Of a stretch of 64,000 nt of DNA, positions 42,818 through 51,830 are shown one piece after another (positions within the stretch are counted from its first letter, which is position 1; each line of letters starts with the position of its first letter). The position numbers were made by a program, and so were the translations under genes. The stretch is from positions 19,687 through 83,686 of the forward strand of contig CALUXV010000003.1 of NCBI GenBank assembly GCA_944324835.1, written 5' to 3'. A model generated the notes under the pieces. The model was not told the origin of the DNA and did not search any database. It saw nothing but the letters and a program-made list of their open reading frames with translations. This DNA is from Candidatus Gastranaerophilales bacterium (GTDB lineage: Bacteria > Cyanobacteriota > Vampirovibrionia > Gastranaerophilales > Gastranaerophilaceae).

Positions 42818-44962
42818 ATGATAAAGATTTCAATAATAATACCTGTATATAATGTTGAAAAGTATTTACAAGAATGTTTGGATAGTATATTAAATCAAAC
42901 TTTTGGAGATTATGAAATTATTTGCGTTGATGACGGTTCAACGGATTTATCAAACAATATTCTTGAAGAGTATAAGAAAAAAGATTCCAGATTTATTGTT
43001 GTACATCAAGACAATCAGGGTGCAGCAGCTGCACGTAATAAAGGTATTGAACTGGCAAAAGGTGAATATATTCAGTTTTTGGATTCGGATGATTATTTTG
43101 AACCGGATATGCTGGAAAAATTATATTCTGCGGCAAAGAAAAATAACGCTGACTTAGTTGTCTGTTCCGCAAGAAAGGTTGATGAAAATAAAAATGTTAT
43201 TGAATCAGGGAACCCTTTGTGGCCGATTAATCTTGACAAAGCCCCTTTTAATAAAGTCTTTTCACCAAAAGATTTAAAAGATGAGATATTGGGTTTATTT
43301 TGCGTTGTTCCATGGAATAAGCTTTATAAAAAAAGTTTAATTACAAATAATTGTTTAAAATTTCAGAATTTATCTTCAAGTAACGATGTTGGGTTTGGAC
43401 ACATATCAAGGATTTGTGCTGAGAGAATAGTTATAATAAAAGATGAATTAATAAATTACAGATATAATAGGGAAGGCAGTATTGCAAAAGAACGCGCAAA
43501 TAGTTGTGAAAATATTATATCGGCTGCGAATTATGTTAGAAAATTTTTATTGGGTAAAGGGATTTATGCAGAATATAAACATAGTTTTATAAATGCTTTT
43601 AGAAATCATATTCGTGCGGGTATAAGTTTGTGCGATAATGAGCAGTATTTAAAATTAATTCAATATTGTAAAAATATGCTGCCTGATGAATGGAATGAGT
43701 TTAAGACTGTATTTAAACAAACACATATAACATCTGAATATATAAATACTATTGTCGGCACTAAAAAAGTTCTTTTATGGGGTGCAAGTATATTTATAAG
43801 GTCTGTCTTGGAAAAAGATGATGAAATGAACCCAAATATTATAGGGTTTGTTGACAGAAATAAAAGTTTATGGGGTAAAAAAATAGGGTATTATCCAGTT
43901 TACTCTCCTGACAAAATAAAAGAATTACATCCGGATGCGGTTTTATTGACTGTTTTATCAAATAATGAAGATATTTATAATGATTTGAAAAAGAATTTTT
44001 CTAAAAATTATCCAAATATTGAATTATTACCAAATATATTTGAACAAAATAGAGCAAGAGAAATAGATTTAGATACAGAATCTGTAGCCCAATCACCAGA
44101 AAGTGTTATAGATAATGACACTCGAGATTTAGGTTTTACATTTATAAAATCAACGGATGAGGAAATTTCTGAATACGTAGAACTAGGAGAAGATTATAAA
44201 CAATATTCTGAGATGTCTAATCAAGACAGATTATTTTTAATAACATTAATTAATCGGTATAAACCTAAAAAAATATTAGAATTAGGAGTTTCAAAAGGCG
44301 GTTCATCATTTTTAATTCTAAACGCAATCAAAAATAGAAATGACGCACGTTTATTTTCAATAGATTACAATGAATGGCACTATAGAATAAAAGATAAAAA
44401 GACAGGTTTTTTATTAGATGATTATCCGGAATTAAGAAAGAATTGGGCATTGAAAACAGGAGGAATGGCTTGCAACTTTTTGGATGAAATTTCATCCAGT
44501 GAAAATGAAGAAGAAAAATTTGATTTTTGTTTTATAGATACGGTTCATAGTGTCCCGGGTGAAATATTGGATACGTTACAAGTTCTTCCTTATTTGAAAC
44601 AAAATGCAATTATCTGTTTCCATGATACAAATTTGCAGTTGAGCAGCGGTAAAAGATTATTCTTTTGTGTAAATAATTTATTAATGAGTGCATTATCAGG
44701 TAAGAAGATGTTACCATATTACAAGCCTTTTAGTTCTGTTTATGGAAATTATTTCAGTAATATTGGAGCTGTAAGACTTAATGGAGAATCTAATATTTTT
44801 GAACTATTTAATTTGTTGAGCCTTGCTTGGCGCTATATACCGAATATAAAAGATTTAAACGAATTAAAATTATTTTATGAAAGATTTTATAATAAATACT
44901 ATATAAATTATTTTGAAAATATAATTATGAAACAAGAATTTATAATGAGGGCTAATGATTGA
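42818..44962 (+). CDS. GT2 glycosyltransferase / Rossmann / methyltransferase fusion
   Basis: 714 residues in three parts. Residues 1-230: GT2 (GT-A) with ISIIIPVYNVEKYLQECLDS, then VDDGSTD, and DSDDYFEPDMLEKL carrying the metal-binding DxD. Residues 310-410: the WGASIFIRSVLEKDDEM domain shared with its neighbours. Residues about 455-690: a methyltransferase-like domain (ILELGVSKGGSSFLILNAI, FDFCFIDTVHSVPGEILDTL, CFHDTNLQ) of the type found in antibiotic and polysaccharide loci. It probably adds a sugar to a membrane-bound glycan; the donor is unknown. The first 47 bases after the first A are identical to those of the next gene. Confidence 0.8.
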   Translation: MIKISIIIPVYNVEKYLQECLDSILNQTFGDYEIICVDDGSTDLSNNILEEYKKKDSRFIVVHQDNQGAAAARNKGIELAKGEYIQFLDSDDYFEPDMLEKLYSAAKKNNADLVVCSARKVDENKNVIESGNPLWPINLDKAPFNKVFSPKDLKDEILGLFCVVPWNKLYKKSLITNNCLKFQNLSSSNDVGFGHISRICAERIVIIKDELINYRYNREGSIAKERANSCENIISAANYVRKFLLGKGIYAEYKHSFINAFRNHIRAGISLCDNEQYLKLIQYCKNMLPDEWNEFKTVFKQTHITSEYINTIVGTKKVLLWGASIFIRSVLEKDDEMNPNIIGFVDRNKSLWGKKIGYYPVYSPDKIKELHPDAVLLTVLSNNEDIYNDLKKNFSKNYPNIELLPNIFEQNRAREIDLDTESVAQSPESVIDNDTRDLGFTFIKSTDEEISEYVELGEDYKQYSEMSNQDRLFLITLINRYKPKKILELGVSKGGSSFLILNAIKNRNDARLFSIDYNEWHYRIKDKKTGFLLDDYPELRKNWALKTGGMACNFLDEISSSENEEEKFDFCFIDTVHSVPGEILDTLQVLPYLKQNAIICFHDTNLQLSSGKRLFFCVNNLLMSALSGKKMLPYYKPFSSVYGNYFSNIGAVRLNGESNIFELFNLLSLAWRYIPNIKDLNELKLFYERFYNKYYINYFENIIMKQEFIMRAND

Positions 44963-46269
44963 TAAAGATTTCAATAATAATACCTGTATATAATGTTGAA
45001 AAGTATCTTAGGAGATGTCTTGATTCTCTTATTAATCAAACCTTACAAGATATAGAAATTATCTGTATTGATGATTGTTCAACAGATAACTCTTTGAATA
45101 TTTTACAAGAATATGCCGAACGTGATAAACGGATTAGAGTTATAACATCTGAACAAAATTCAGGAGCAGCAGTTGCACGAAATAGAGGATTAGAAATTGC
45201 GCAAGGGGAGTATCTGGGTTTTGTTGATTCAGATGATGCAGTCGATAAAAGTTATTATGAAGAACTATATAAAAAAGCAAAAGAAAAAGATTATGATATT
45301 GTAAAATGCCGCAGAAAAAATATTAATACCGATGGTTCAATTTCTGAATCTCCTCTTAACTTAAATATAGAAAAATTTGGGCGCTATTTTTTTACTTACG
45401 AATGGCAGACCGGTATATATCGTTCGGATTTAGTTTTTAAAAACCATATTAATTTTCCTCCGGAATGTGTGAAGGCGCAAGATTGTGTCTTTTTGAATAA
45501 AGTTGTTCTTAAATCAAAGAACATTGCTTTGATTAATAATGTTTATTATCACTACTATAAACGCAATGATAGTTTGAATTCTGCCAAAATCCCTTTAAGG
45601 AATATTGTTTCGGCTTTAAAATCGGCAGAGATACAACTTGAGGATTTGAATATAAGTGATGTATATGAAGAAAATAAGTTTAATTATATATACTTATATT
45701 TGAATAGAATAAATTCTGTATTATCATTAACATTATTCCAAAATGACAGCTATGAAGCTAAAAAACTATGTGCCGAATGGCTTATTAATAATTTTCATAA
45801 ATGTAAAGATATTGAACTGTTATCAAAAGAATTTCTGTACCAGTCTTTATTGCCGTTAATAAAAAAAAGGAAATATGAACGATTATCAAGGCAATTGAAT
45901 AAATATAAAAATATTAATGATATAAATGAATTGTCTTTTGGATTTATAATAAAATTATTTTATTTTTTATGGAAAAATCGTAAAAAACGAATTGTATTTT
46001 GGGGCGCAAGTTTATTCTTAGAACGCTTGATTAAAAAGTATAGAATCAGCTATAAAAATATAATTGGTATAATTGATAAAAATTCTTCAAGAGCCGGTAA
46101 AAAAATTGGAAATTATACAATTTATCCACCGAAAAAGTTAAAAGATTTGAAACCTGATTTGGTTCTTTTTGCCATAAAAAATTATAACAGATTAGTTTTT
46201 AATGAAGTAAAAGAGTTTTTAGAAAAATCTGAATATAAAACAGATTTGATAAATATATTTATGTTGTGA
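44959..46269 (+). CDS. GT2 glycosyltransferase with C-terminal Rossmann-like domain
   Basis: 436 residues from a TTG start overlapping the preceding stop by 4 bases; GAGGG lies upstream. GT2 motifs ISIIIPVYNVEKYLRRCLDS, then IDDCSTDNS and FVDSDDAVDKSYYEELY match the enzyme upstream. The C-terminal part (about 345-436) is the shared WGASLFLERLIKKYRISYKN domain ending in IFML. It acts on a glycan at the cytoplasmic face of the membrane; the sugar is unknown. It is the last gene before a 15-bp-arm inverted repeat that may end the operon. Confidence 0.82.
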   Translation: MIKISIIIPVYNVEKYLRRCLDSLINQTLQDIEIICIDDCSTDNSLNILQEYAERDKRIRVITSEQNSGAAVARNRGLEIAQGEYLGFVDSDDAVDKSYYEELYKKAKEKDYDIVKCRRKNINTDGSISESPLNLNIEKFGRYFFTYEWQTGIYRSDLVFKNHINFPPECVKAQDCVFLNKVVLKSKNIALINNVYYHYYKRNDSLNSAKIPLRNIVSALKSAEIQLEDLNISDVYEENKFNYIYLYLNRINSVLSLTLFQNDSYEAKKLCAEWLINNFHKCKDIELLSKEFLYQSLLPLIKKRKYERLSRQLNKYKNINDINELSFGFIIKLFYFLWKNRKKRIVFWGASLFLERLIKKYRISYKNIIGIIDKNSSRAGKKIGNYTIYPPKKLKDLKPDLVLFAIKNYNRLVFNEVKEFLEKSEYKTDLINIFML

Positions 46270-46289
46270 ATTTAAACTTATGCAAAATA

Positions 46290-46321
46290 TTTCATAACAT
46301 AATATTTATTATGTTATGAAA
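46290..46321. terminator. 15-bp near-perfect palindrome after the GT2 operon
   Basis: TTTCATAACATAATA pairs with TATTATGTTATGAAA around a 2-base loop. No T-run follows on the plus strand, so it may be a stem that terminates weakly, protects the mRNA end, or acts as a protein-binding site. Confidence 0.4.
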
Positions 46322-46405
46322 ACAGTAAAACCGCATATTTAAAATATATCTATAATACTTTTAGTGTTAATTTTGTGATAGAATATCTTATATATAACAA
46401 GGATA

Positions 46406-46429
46406 ATAACACAATAAATATAGTGTTAT
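46406..46429. promoter_or_regulatory. Short inverted repeat before the wecF-like gene
   Basis: ATAACAC...GTGTTAT (arms 46406-46412 and 46423-46429), ending 13 bases before the ATG at 46443; a possible operator. Confidence 0.3.
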
Positions 46430-46442
46430 AGACAGGTTTGAC

Positions 46443-47531
46443 ATGCTGACAAAAATAAAACTTTATATAAAAAAAATCCGGAGTTTTTTCCTGACAAAGA
46501 AAATAAATCAAAATATTACCCGTTACAAATATGTTCATGTAATGGATAATAATAAGTTCAATAAACCTTTTGTTGATTTTATAAACAAGAATTTTAATCC
46601 GGATGAACATATGATGCTTTGTTATAAAAAGCATCCGGATAAAGAACCAACCCTGTTTCCAAGAGGTAAAAATGTATATGAATATATCTATTTTAAAGAT
46701 ATAAAGGGGTTATTAGAACCTAATATTGATAAGATAATTTTCCATTCTTTATTCATGCCGGGAGCTATTGACGGGTTATATCGCACACCAGAACTATTAA
46801 AAAAATCTTATTGGGGAATTTGGGGCGGCGATTTATATAATGCTAAAAGAGATGAAAAGAATGACTTTGTAAGGACAAATTTTAAAGGGTATTTAACTGT
46901 TCCTGACAAAGAAGAAGTGATTAAAAGATATAATACTAACGGAATCTTTTTAAAAACAAAATATGTTTTCCCGATATCAAAAGATTTGTTAAACCAGGTA
47001 AAACTAAAACAACATAATAATATAATTATACAAATAAACAATTCATGCGACGAATCCACTTTAGAAATGCTTGATGTATTATCTAAGTTTAAAAATGAAA
47101 ATATTAAAATTACAACAGTTCTTTCTTATGGGAAAATGCAATTCAAAGATGAAATAATTCAAAAAGGAAAATCAATTTTTGGGAATAAATTTGAATATCT
47201 TGAAAAATTAATCTCACCTAAAAAATATTTAGAACATTTGGCAAATAATGATATTTTGATTTTAAATCAAAATCGCCAGCAGGGAGCAAGCAATACTTAT
47301 TCATCATTATATCTAGGTAAAAAAGTTTTTATAAATGATAAAAGTTCAACATACTATCAACTAAACAATATTGATAATGTAAAAGTCTATAATAGTAATG
47401 ATATAGTTAATATGTCATTTGAAGAATTTATAAAAAATGATAACATTGAATTAAATAAACAAAACATATCAAAATATTTTGATGAAAATGAAATAAAAGC
47501 TTGTTGGGAGAATGTATTTAATGCAAGATAA
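46443..47531 (+). CDS. GT56 4-acetamido-4,6-dideoxygalactosyltransferase-like (WecF family)
   Basis: 362 residues. Family signatures are YVHVMDNNKFNKPFVDFINK, then SLFMPGAIDGLYRTPEL, YWGIWGGDLYN and the end KYLEHLANNDILILNQNRQQ. GT56 enzymes transfer 4-N-acyl-4,6-dideoxygalactose from a dTDP donor to lipid-linked glycan, for example in enterobacterial common antigen. This matches the WecE-like aminotransferase and acyltransferase further along the locus. The start has no strong ribosome binding site but the frame is clear. It overlaps the WbqC gene by 11 bases. Confidence 0.82.
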   Translation: MLTKIKLYIKKIRSFFLTKKINQNITRYKYVHVMDNNKFNKPFVDFINKNFNPDEHMMLCYKKHPDKEPTLFPRGKNVYEYIYFKDIKGLLEPNIDKIIFHSLFMPGAIDGLYRTPELLKKSYWGIWGGDLYNAKRDEKNDFVRTNFKGYLTVPDKEEVIKRYNTNGIFLKTKYVFPISKDLLNQVKLKQHNNIIIQINNSCDESTLEMLDVLSKFKNENIKITTVLSYGKMQFKDEIIQKGKSIFGNKFEYLEKLISPKKYLEHLANNDILILNQNRQQGASNTYSSLYLGKKVFINDKSSTYYQLNNIDNVKVYNSNDIVNMSFEEFIKNDNIELNKQNISKYFDENEIKACWENVFNAR

Positions 47532-48237
47532 AAAAATTGCAATTTTACAATCAAATTATATTCCCTGGAAAGGATATTTTGATTTAATCAACAAGGTTGA
47601 TGAATTCATTTTTTACGATGATGTTCAGTATACAAAAAATGATTGGAGAAACAGGAATTTAATTAAAACAAAAGACGGGCTTTTGTGGCTTAGTATTCCA
47701 ATAGAAACTAAAGGACATATTTCAGAACAACGAAAAATAAAAGATGTAAAAACTGCCAATAATTATTGGCGGAAGAAACATTGGACAAGTATAAAAAATA
47801 ATTACGCAAAAACGCCTTATTTTAAGGAATACAAAGATATATTTGAGCCTTTATATCTTGAAGATGATGAAAAATATCTTTCCCAAATAAATTATAAATT
47901 CATTCTGGAAATAAATAAAATACTTAGTATTGATACCCCAATATCATATTCATCTAATTATATATTAGAAGGCGGCAAAACAGAACGCTTAATTAATTTG
48001 TGTAAACAAGCCGGAGCTACAGAATATATATCCGGTCCTGCGGCAAAAAATTATATTAATAAAGAATTGTTCAATAAAGCTAATATAAAACTTACATGGA
48101 TGAATTATTCAGGATATAAAGAATATCCTCAACTATATCCGCCATTTATTCATAATGTATCAGTTTTAGATTTAATTTTTAATTGCGGCAAAAATTCCTT
48201 CAATTTTATAAAAGGGAGGAATAATGGCACTTATTAA
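47521..48237 (+). CDS. WbqC-family protein
   Basis: 238 residues from the ATG at 47521; GGGAG lies 10 bases upstream, while the in-frame ATG at 47512 is too close to it. It begins MQDKKIAILQSNYIPWKGYF and contains EFIFYDDVQYTKNDWRNRN, both typical of WbqC proteins, which occur in many O-antigen clusters without a settled function (possibly acyl or amide transfer to sugar amines). It also has GATEYISGPAAKNYI. It shares the tight overlap layout of the glycan operon. Confidence 0.85.
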   Translation: MQDKKIAILQSNYIPWKGYFDLINKVDEFIFYDDVQYTKNDWRNRNLIKTKDGLLWLSIPIETKGHISEQRKIKDVKTANNYWRKKHWTSIKNNYAKTPYFKEYKDIFEPLYLEDDEKYLSQINYKFILEINKILSIDTPISYSSNYILEGGKTERLINLCKQAGATEYISGPAAKNYINKELFNKANIKLTWMNYSGYKEYPQLYPPFIHNVSVLDLIFNCGKNSFNFIKGRNNGTY

Positions 48238-48841
48238 ATACAAACACAACTCAGATAAATTATATAAACTTCAAGCTGCAGAGTTTGAAAATAAAGATGT
48301 TGATTTTTTTAGCTGTTACAAAAACAAATACAAAGATTGCGTAGATTGTGAATCAACATTCAAAAGTACTTTTTTAAATTTATTGTCTAAAATCAATACT
48401 CATCAAAACTGGAATTTTATGGATTGCGGTTCTGGATTAGGTTTTCCACTTTACTTAGCAAGCAGTTATTTCAAAAAAGTTTATGGGGTTGAAATAATTG
48501 AAGATATTGCAAATATTAGTAAAAAAAATCTTACAGAATTAAATATTCGTAATTTTGAAATAATTAACTCTGATATAAATAGAATTGATATTGATATACT
48601 TGATAAAATAAACGTATTTTATATGTTTAATCCGTTTAAGAATAAGATATTTGAAGAATTTATAAACAATATTATTAAATCTATCAAAAATAATAATAGA
48701 GAAGTTTGGTTAATTTATGTTAATACGGTATGTGAGAAAGTTTTAGACAAAGACATTGTTAAAGACGTTTTACCATTAGCTTTCAGCATTAATGACTTTA
48801 GGAAGATAAATTTTTATCATCATAATAATTTAGGAGAATAA
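48224..48841 (+). CDS. Class I SAM-dependent methyltransferase
   Basis: 205 residues. Motif I is NWNFMDCGSGLGFPLYLASS (about 61-80), followed by YGVEIIEDIANISKKNL. The acidic and DI-rich middle and NVFYMFNPFKNKIF are compatible with a small-molecule methyltransferase. Its substrate in this locus is unknown; a sugar O-methylation is plausible. It overlaps the WbqC gene by 14 bases and is followed after 3 bases by the beta-propeller gene. Confidence 0.75.
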   Translation: MALIKYKHNSDKLYKLQAAEFENKDVDFFSCYKNKYKDCVDCESTFKSTFLNLLSKINTHQNWNFMDCGSGLGFPLYLASSYFKKVYGVEIIEDIANISKKNLTELNIRNFEIINSDINRIDIDILDKINVFYMFNPFKNKIFEEFINNIIKSIKNNNREVWLIYVNTVCEKVLDKDIVKDVLPLAFSINDFRKINFYHHNNLGE

Positions 48842-48844
48842 ATT

Positions 48845-49768
48845 ATGAAATGGAAAAAATTAGGTCGAATTTTTAATTTAGAAAATAACATAGGCGGTAT
48901 AACCTGCTATGCTGCACTTCCTGTTTATCTTCAAATAGAAGAAGATGTTTTTAGAATCTTTGTAACCGGGCGTGATAATGAAGGCAGAGGACATGCATAT
49001 TATGTTGATTATAATATGAAAGATAAAAAAATTATTAACCAATCTGTAAAACCATCATTTTCACCAGGCAAACGAGGCTGTTTTGATGATAACGGAGCAG
49101 CAATATCTAGTTTATTGAAAGAAAAAGACAATACAATAAGAGCATATTATGTAGGTATAGATGTCGGTGCAATGACCAGATATAATGCTTCAATCGGTCT
49201 AGCAGAAACAAATAATAACGGAGAAACATTTGTAAGAAAATACGAAGGTCCAATTGTCACCCAGGATAAAAATAATCCATATTTTGTTGCTGCCCCATTT
49301 GTAATTTATGATGAATCTATATATAAAATGTGGTTTCCTGCTTGCCGCGGCTGGGAATTTAGAGATGACTACTGGTTTCATTATTACAATATTGAATATG
49401 CAGAAAGTACAGATGGTATAAACTGGAAACGCAATAACTCTATTGCAATTGATTTTCAGGATGAATATGAATATGCAGCAGGCAGACCATATGTCATTAA
49501 AGAAAACAATATTTATAAAATGTGGTTTTGTTCAAGAGCTTCAAAAGATGCTCCAACATATCGCATAAGATACGCAGAATCAAAAGATGGGAAAAACTGG
49601 ACAAGATATGATAATCAAGAAGGTCTTGATATATCGGAATCAGGCTGGGATAGCGAAATGATATGTTATCCGAATGTATTTGATTACAATGGTAACAGAT
49701 ATATGCTGTATAATGGTAACAGATATGGCAAAACAGGTTTCGGATTGGCAATTTTAGAAGAAGAATAA
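48845..49768 (+). CDS. Five-bladed beta-propeller glycosidase-like protein
   Basis: 307 residues with repeated blade motifs: DESIYKMWFPACRGWEFRD and IKENNIYKMWFCSRASKDAP, each followed by an IxYAESTDG/IRYAESKDG and NWKR/NWTR element. This is the pattern of GH43/GH32-like propellers. Whether it has glycosidase activity is unclear. No signal peptide, so it acts in the cytoplasm. Proteins of this kind occur in O-antigen loci next to WbqC-type genes. Confidence 0.72.
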   Translation: MKWKKLGRIFNLENNIGGITCYAALPVYLQIEEDVFRIFVTGRDNEGRGHAYYVDYNMKDKKIINQSVKPSFSPGKRGCFDDNGAAISSLLKEKDNTIRAYYVGIDVGAMTRYNASIGLAETNNNGETFVRKYEGPIVTQDKNNPYFVAAPFVIYDESIYKMWFPACRGWEFRDDYWFHYYNIEYAESTDGINWKRNNSIAIDFQDEYEYAAGRPYVIKENNIYKMWFCSRASKDAPTYRIRYAESKDGKNWTRYDNQEGLDISESGWDSEMICYPNVFDYNGNRYMLYNGNRYGKTGFGLAILEEE

Positions 49769-49777
49769 GGACTGAAT

Positions 49778-50827
49778 ATGCTGCAATTAAAGGTTAATAA
49801 TGTTTCAATCAGAGGTATCTCAACGGTTATTCCCCCAAAAGAACTTTGTCTTTTAGATGATAAAACTTTATATAATGGGGATGAAAAACAGTTGAAAAAA
49901 GTAATGAAATCATCCGGCTTTAACAAAAGGCGGGTTGTTGATGAAAATACGACTGCGGCGGATTTATGTCAAAGAGCTGCAGAAATTTTATTTGAAGAAA
50001 TGAACATTTCTCCTGATACAATTGATGGTATCATTTTTGTAACCCAAACTCCTGATTATTATATACCTGCAACGGCTTGCATATTACAAAATAAATTAAA
50101 ATTACGGAATTCCATTTTCGCATTTGACGTAAATCAGGGATGTGCAGGATATGCTTATGGATTGTATATTGCTTCGGGCTTAATAAACACCGGTTTAAAA
50201 CGAATATTACTCCTTGTTGGAGATACTTCAAGTAAATATACTGATATGTTTAGAGAGAATCATTCTGCACCAATTTTTGGAGATGCCGGCAGTGCTACAT
50301 TATTAGAATATAATTCTGATAATGAGCCTATTTATTTTGATATTGGTACGGATGGAAGTAATTATGATGTAATTATGGCACAAAACGGCGGCTTTAGACA
50401 CCCTGTTAAATCTGATGATTTTTATACAGACGGAACATATAAATATAACGCACAAATGGATGGTATGCGTGTTATGGAATTTACTCTCGATAAAGTACCT
50501 GATTCAATTAATGATGTTCTTAATTTTTCAGGAATAGAAAAAAATGATATAGATTATTTTATTTTGCATCAGGCAAATAAATTCATATTAAAAAATATTG
50601 CTTTTAATTGTGATATCCCGCTTGAAAAACTTCCATTTGAAACATTATCAAAATACGGCAATCAAAGTTGTACATCAATTCCCTGCGCAATATCTGATAT
50701 GATAAAAGATGATATAATGAATAAAAAACTAAAATTATTACTCAGCGGTTTTGGAATCGGATTATCCTGGATAAGCTGCATACTTGAAACAAATAAAATT
50801 TATTGTTCAGGTATAAGAGAATATTAA
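49778..50827 (+). CDS. 3-oxoacyl-ACP synthase III-like enzyme
   Basis: 349 residues, FabH fold. The Cys-His-Asn triad is visible: C121 in DVNQGCAGYAYGL, H264 in ILHQANK, and the asparagine of KYGNQSCTSIP near 294. Such enzymes condense an acyl-CoA starter with malonyl-ACP to a 3-oxoacyl-ACP. In this locus, next to an ACP, an SDR and an acyltransferase, a role in building an acyl group for a sugar is likelier than in housekeeping fatty acid synthesis (inference). Confidence 0.88.
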   Translation: MLQLKVNNVSIRGISTVIPPKELCLLDDKTLYNGDEKQLKKVMKSSGFNKRRVVDENTTAADLCQRAAEILFEEMNISPDTIDGIIFVTQTPDYYIPATACILQNKLKLRNSIFAFDVNQGCAGYAYGLYIASGLINTGLKRILLLVGDTSSKYTDMFRENHSAPIFGDAGSATLLEYNSDNEPIYFDIGTDGSNYDVIMAQNGGFRHPVKSDDFYTDGTYKYNAQMDGMRVMEFTLDKVPDSINDVLNFSGIEKNDIDYFILHQANKFILKNIAFNCDIPLEKLPFETLSKYGNQSCTSIPCAISDMIKDDIMNKKLKLLLSGFGIGLSWISCILETNKIYCSGIREY

Positions 50828-50836
50828 GGAGATAAA

Positions 50837-51064
50837 ATGAAAAAAGACGAATTTTTACAAACAATGATTGATGCAATTGAAATAGAAGAAGAAATAAACG
50901 AGAATACTGAACTCGAAAACCTTGAAGAATGGGGTTCTTTAGCAGCCGTAACAACACTTGCGTTATTCAATAAGTTTTTAGGCTTGAAAATTCCTGCTTC
51001 AGAAATTAAAAAAGCAAAAACAATTGGCGATATTTTACAACTTGGCGGCGAGAAATATGACTAA
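50837..51064 (+). CDS. Acyl carrier protein
   Basis: 75 residues, acidic, four-helix ACP outline. The phosphopantetheine serine is S34 in EEWGSLAAVTTLAL; the usual DSL reads GSL, which occurs in specialised ACPs of surface-glycan loci. Preceded by AAGGAG. It sits between the ketoacyl synthase III and SDR genes and overlaps the latter by 8 bases. Confidence 0.88.
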   Translation: MKKDEFLQTMIDAIEIEEEINENTELENLEEWGSLAAVTTLALFNKFLGLKIPASEIKKAKTIGDILQLGGEKYD

Positions 51065-51818
51065 ATTTACAAATGACGATTTAATTTTAATAACAGGAGC
51101 ATCCGGCGGTATCGGAGAAACTACGGTTAGAAAACTTACAGAAGAAGGAGCTTCCGTTATTGGGATTGCACGAGACGAAGAAAAATTACAACAATTAAAA
51201 AATAGTTTAAAACAACCTGAAAAATTTAATTATGAAATTCTGGATTTAGCCTCTAATATGGATATAATTTCTGAAAAAATTATTGAAATAGCAGAAAAAT
51301 ACGGGAAGTTATCTGGTTTTGTACACGCTGCAGGAGTTTTGAGCGTAATGCCTATTTCTGTATGGGATTACGAAACAGCTATTAGAGATTTTAACATAAA
51401 TCTTTTTTCTGCAATTGAAATAATAAAAGCGCTTCAAAAGAAAAAATGCAAACAAGAATTATTAAATATAGTTTTTGTTTCATCTATTAGTTCCTACAAA
51501 CCGCATCCGGCAGCAATATCTTATGGACTTACAAAAGCCGGATTAAATGCTCTTACTGTTGGTTTAACACGAGAAATCGGAAATAAAAAAATTAGAATAA
51601 ATGCAATCACCCCGGGGGGGATTGATACTAATATGACAAAAAATTATTTTCAAAATTCAGGGAAAGATTATATACAAGAAGTAACCGATAAAACAATTTT
51701 CAATGAAGCCGGTAAAACTCAATATATAGCAGACTTAATTGCGTTCTTATTATCTAAAGAGAGTTATTGGATTCAAGGACAATGTATAACTATCGATGGC
51801 GGAGAATATTTAAGCTAA
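51057..51818 (+). CDS. SDR-family 3-oxoacyl-ACP reductase-like enzyme
   Basis: 253 residues from the ATG at 51057; a longer in-frame start at 51024 lies inside the ACP gene and is rejected. NAD(P)-binding ITGASGGIGE (12-21), a serine in FVSSISSY near 142, and catalytic YGLTK with Y156 and K160. The end has IQGQCITIDGGEYLS. It probably reduces a 3-oxoacyl-ACP made by the ketoacyl synthase III to 3-hydroxyacyl-ACP (inference from neighbours). Confidence 0.87.
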   Translation: MTKFTNDDLILITGASGGIGETTVRKLTEEGASVIGIARDEEKLQQLKNSLKQPEKFNYEILDLASNMDIISEKIIEIAEKYGKLSGFVHAAGVLSVMPISVWDYETAIRDFNINLFSAIEIIKALQKKKCKQELLNIVFVSSISSYKPHPAAISYGLTKAGLNALTVGLTREIGNKKIRINAITPGGIDTNMTKNYFQNSGKDYIQEVTDKTIFNEAGKTQYIADLIAFLLSKESYWIQGQCITIDGGEYLS

Positions 51819-51830
51819 GGAATTATTAAT

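Noticed and set aside
51024..51056. Longer SDR start at 51024
   Set aside because: It lies within the ACP gene and adds residues not expected in the SDR family; the ATG at 51057 directly precedes the SDR fold.
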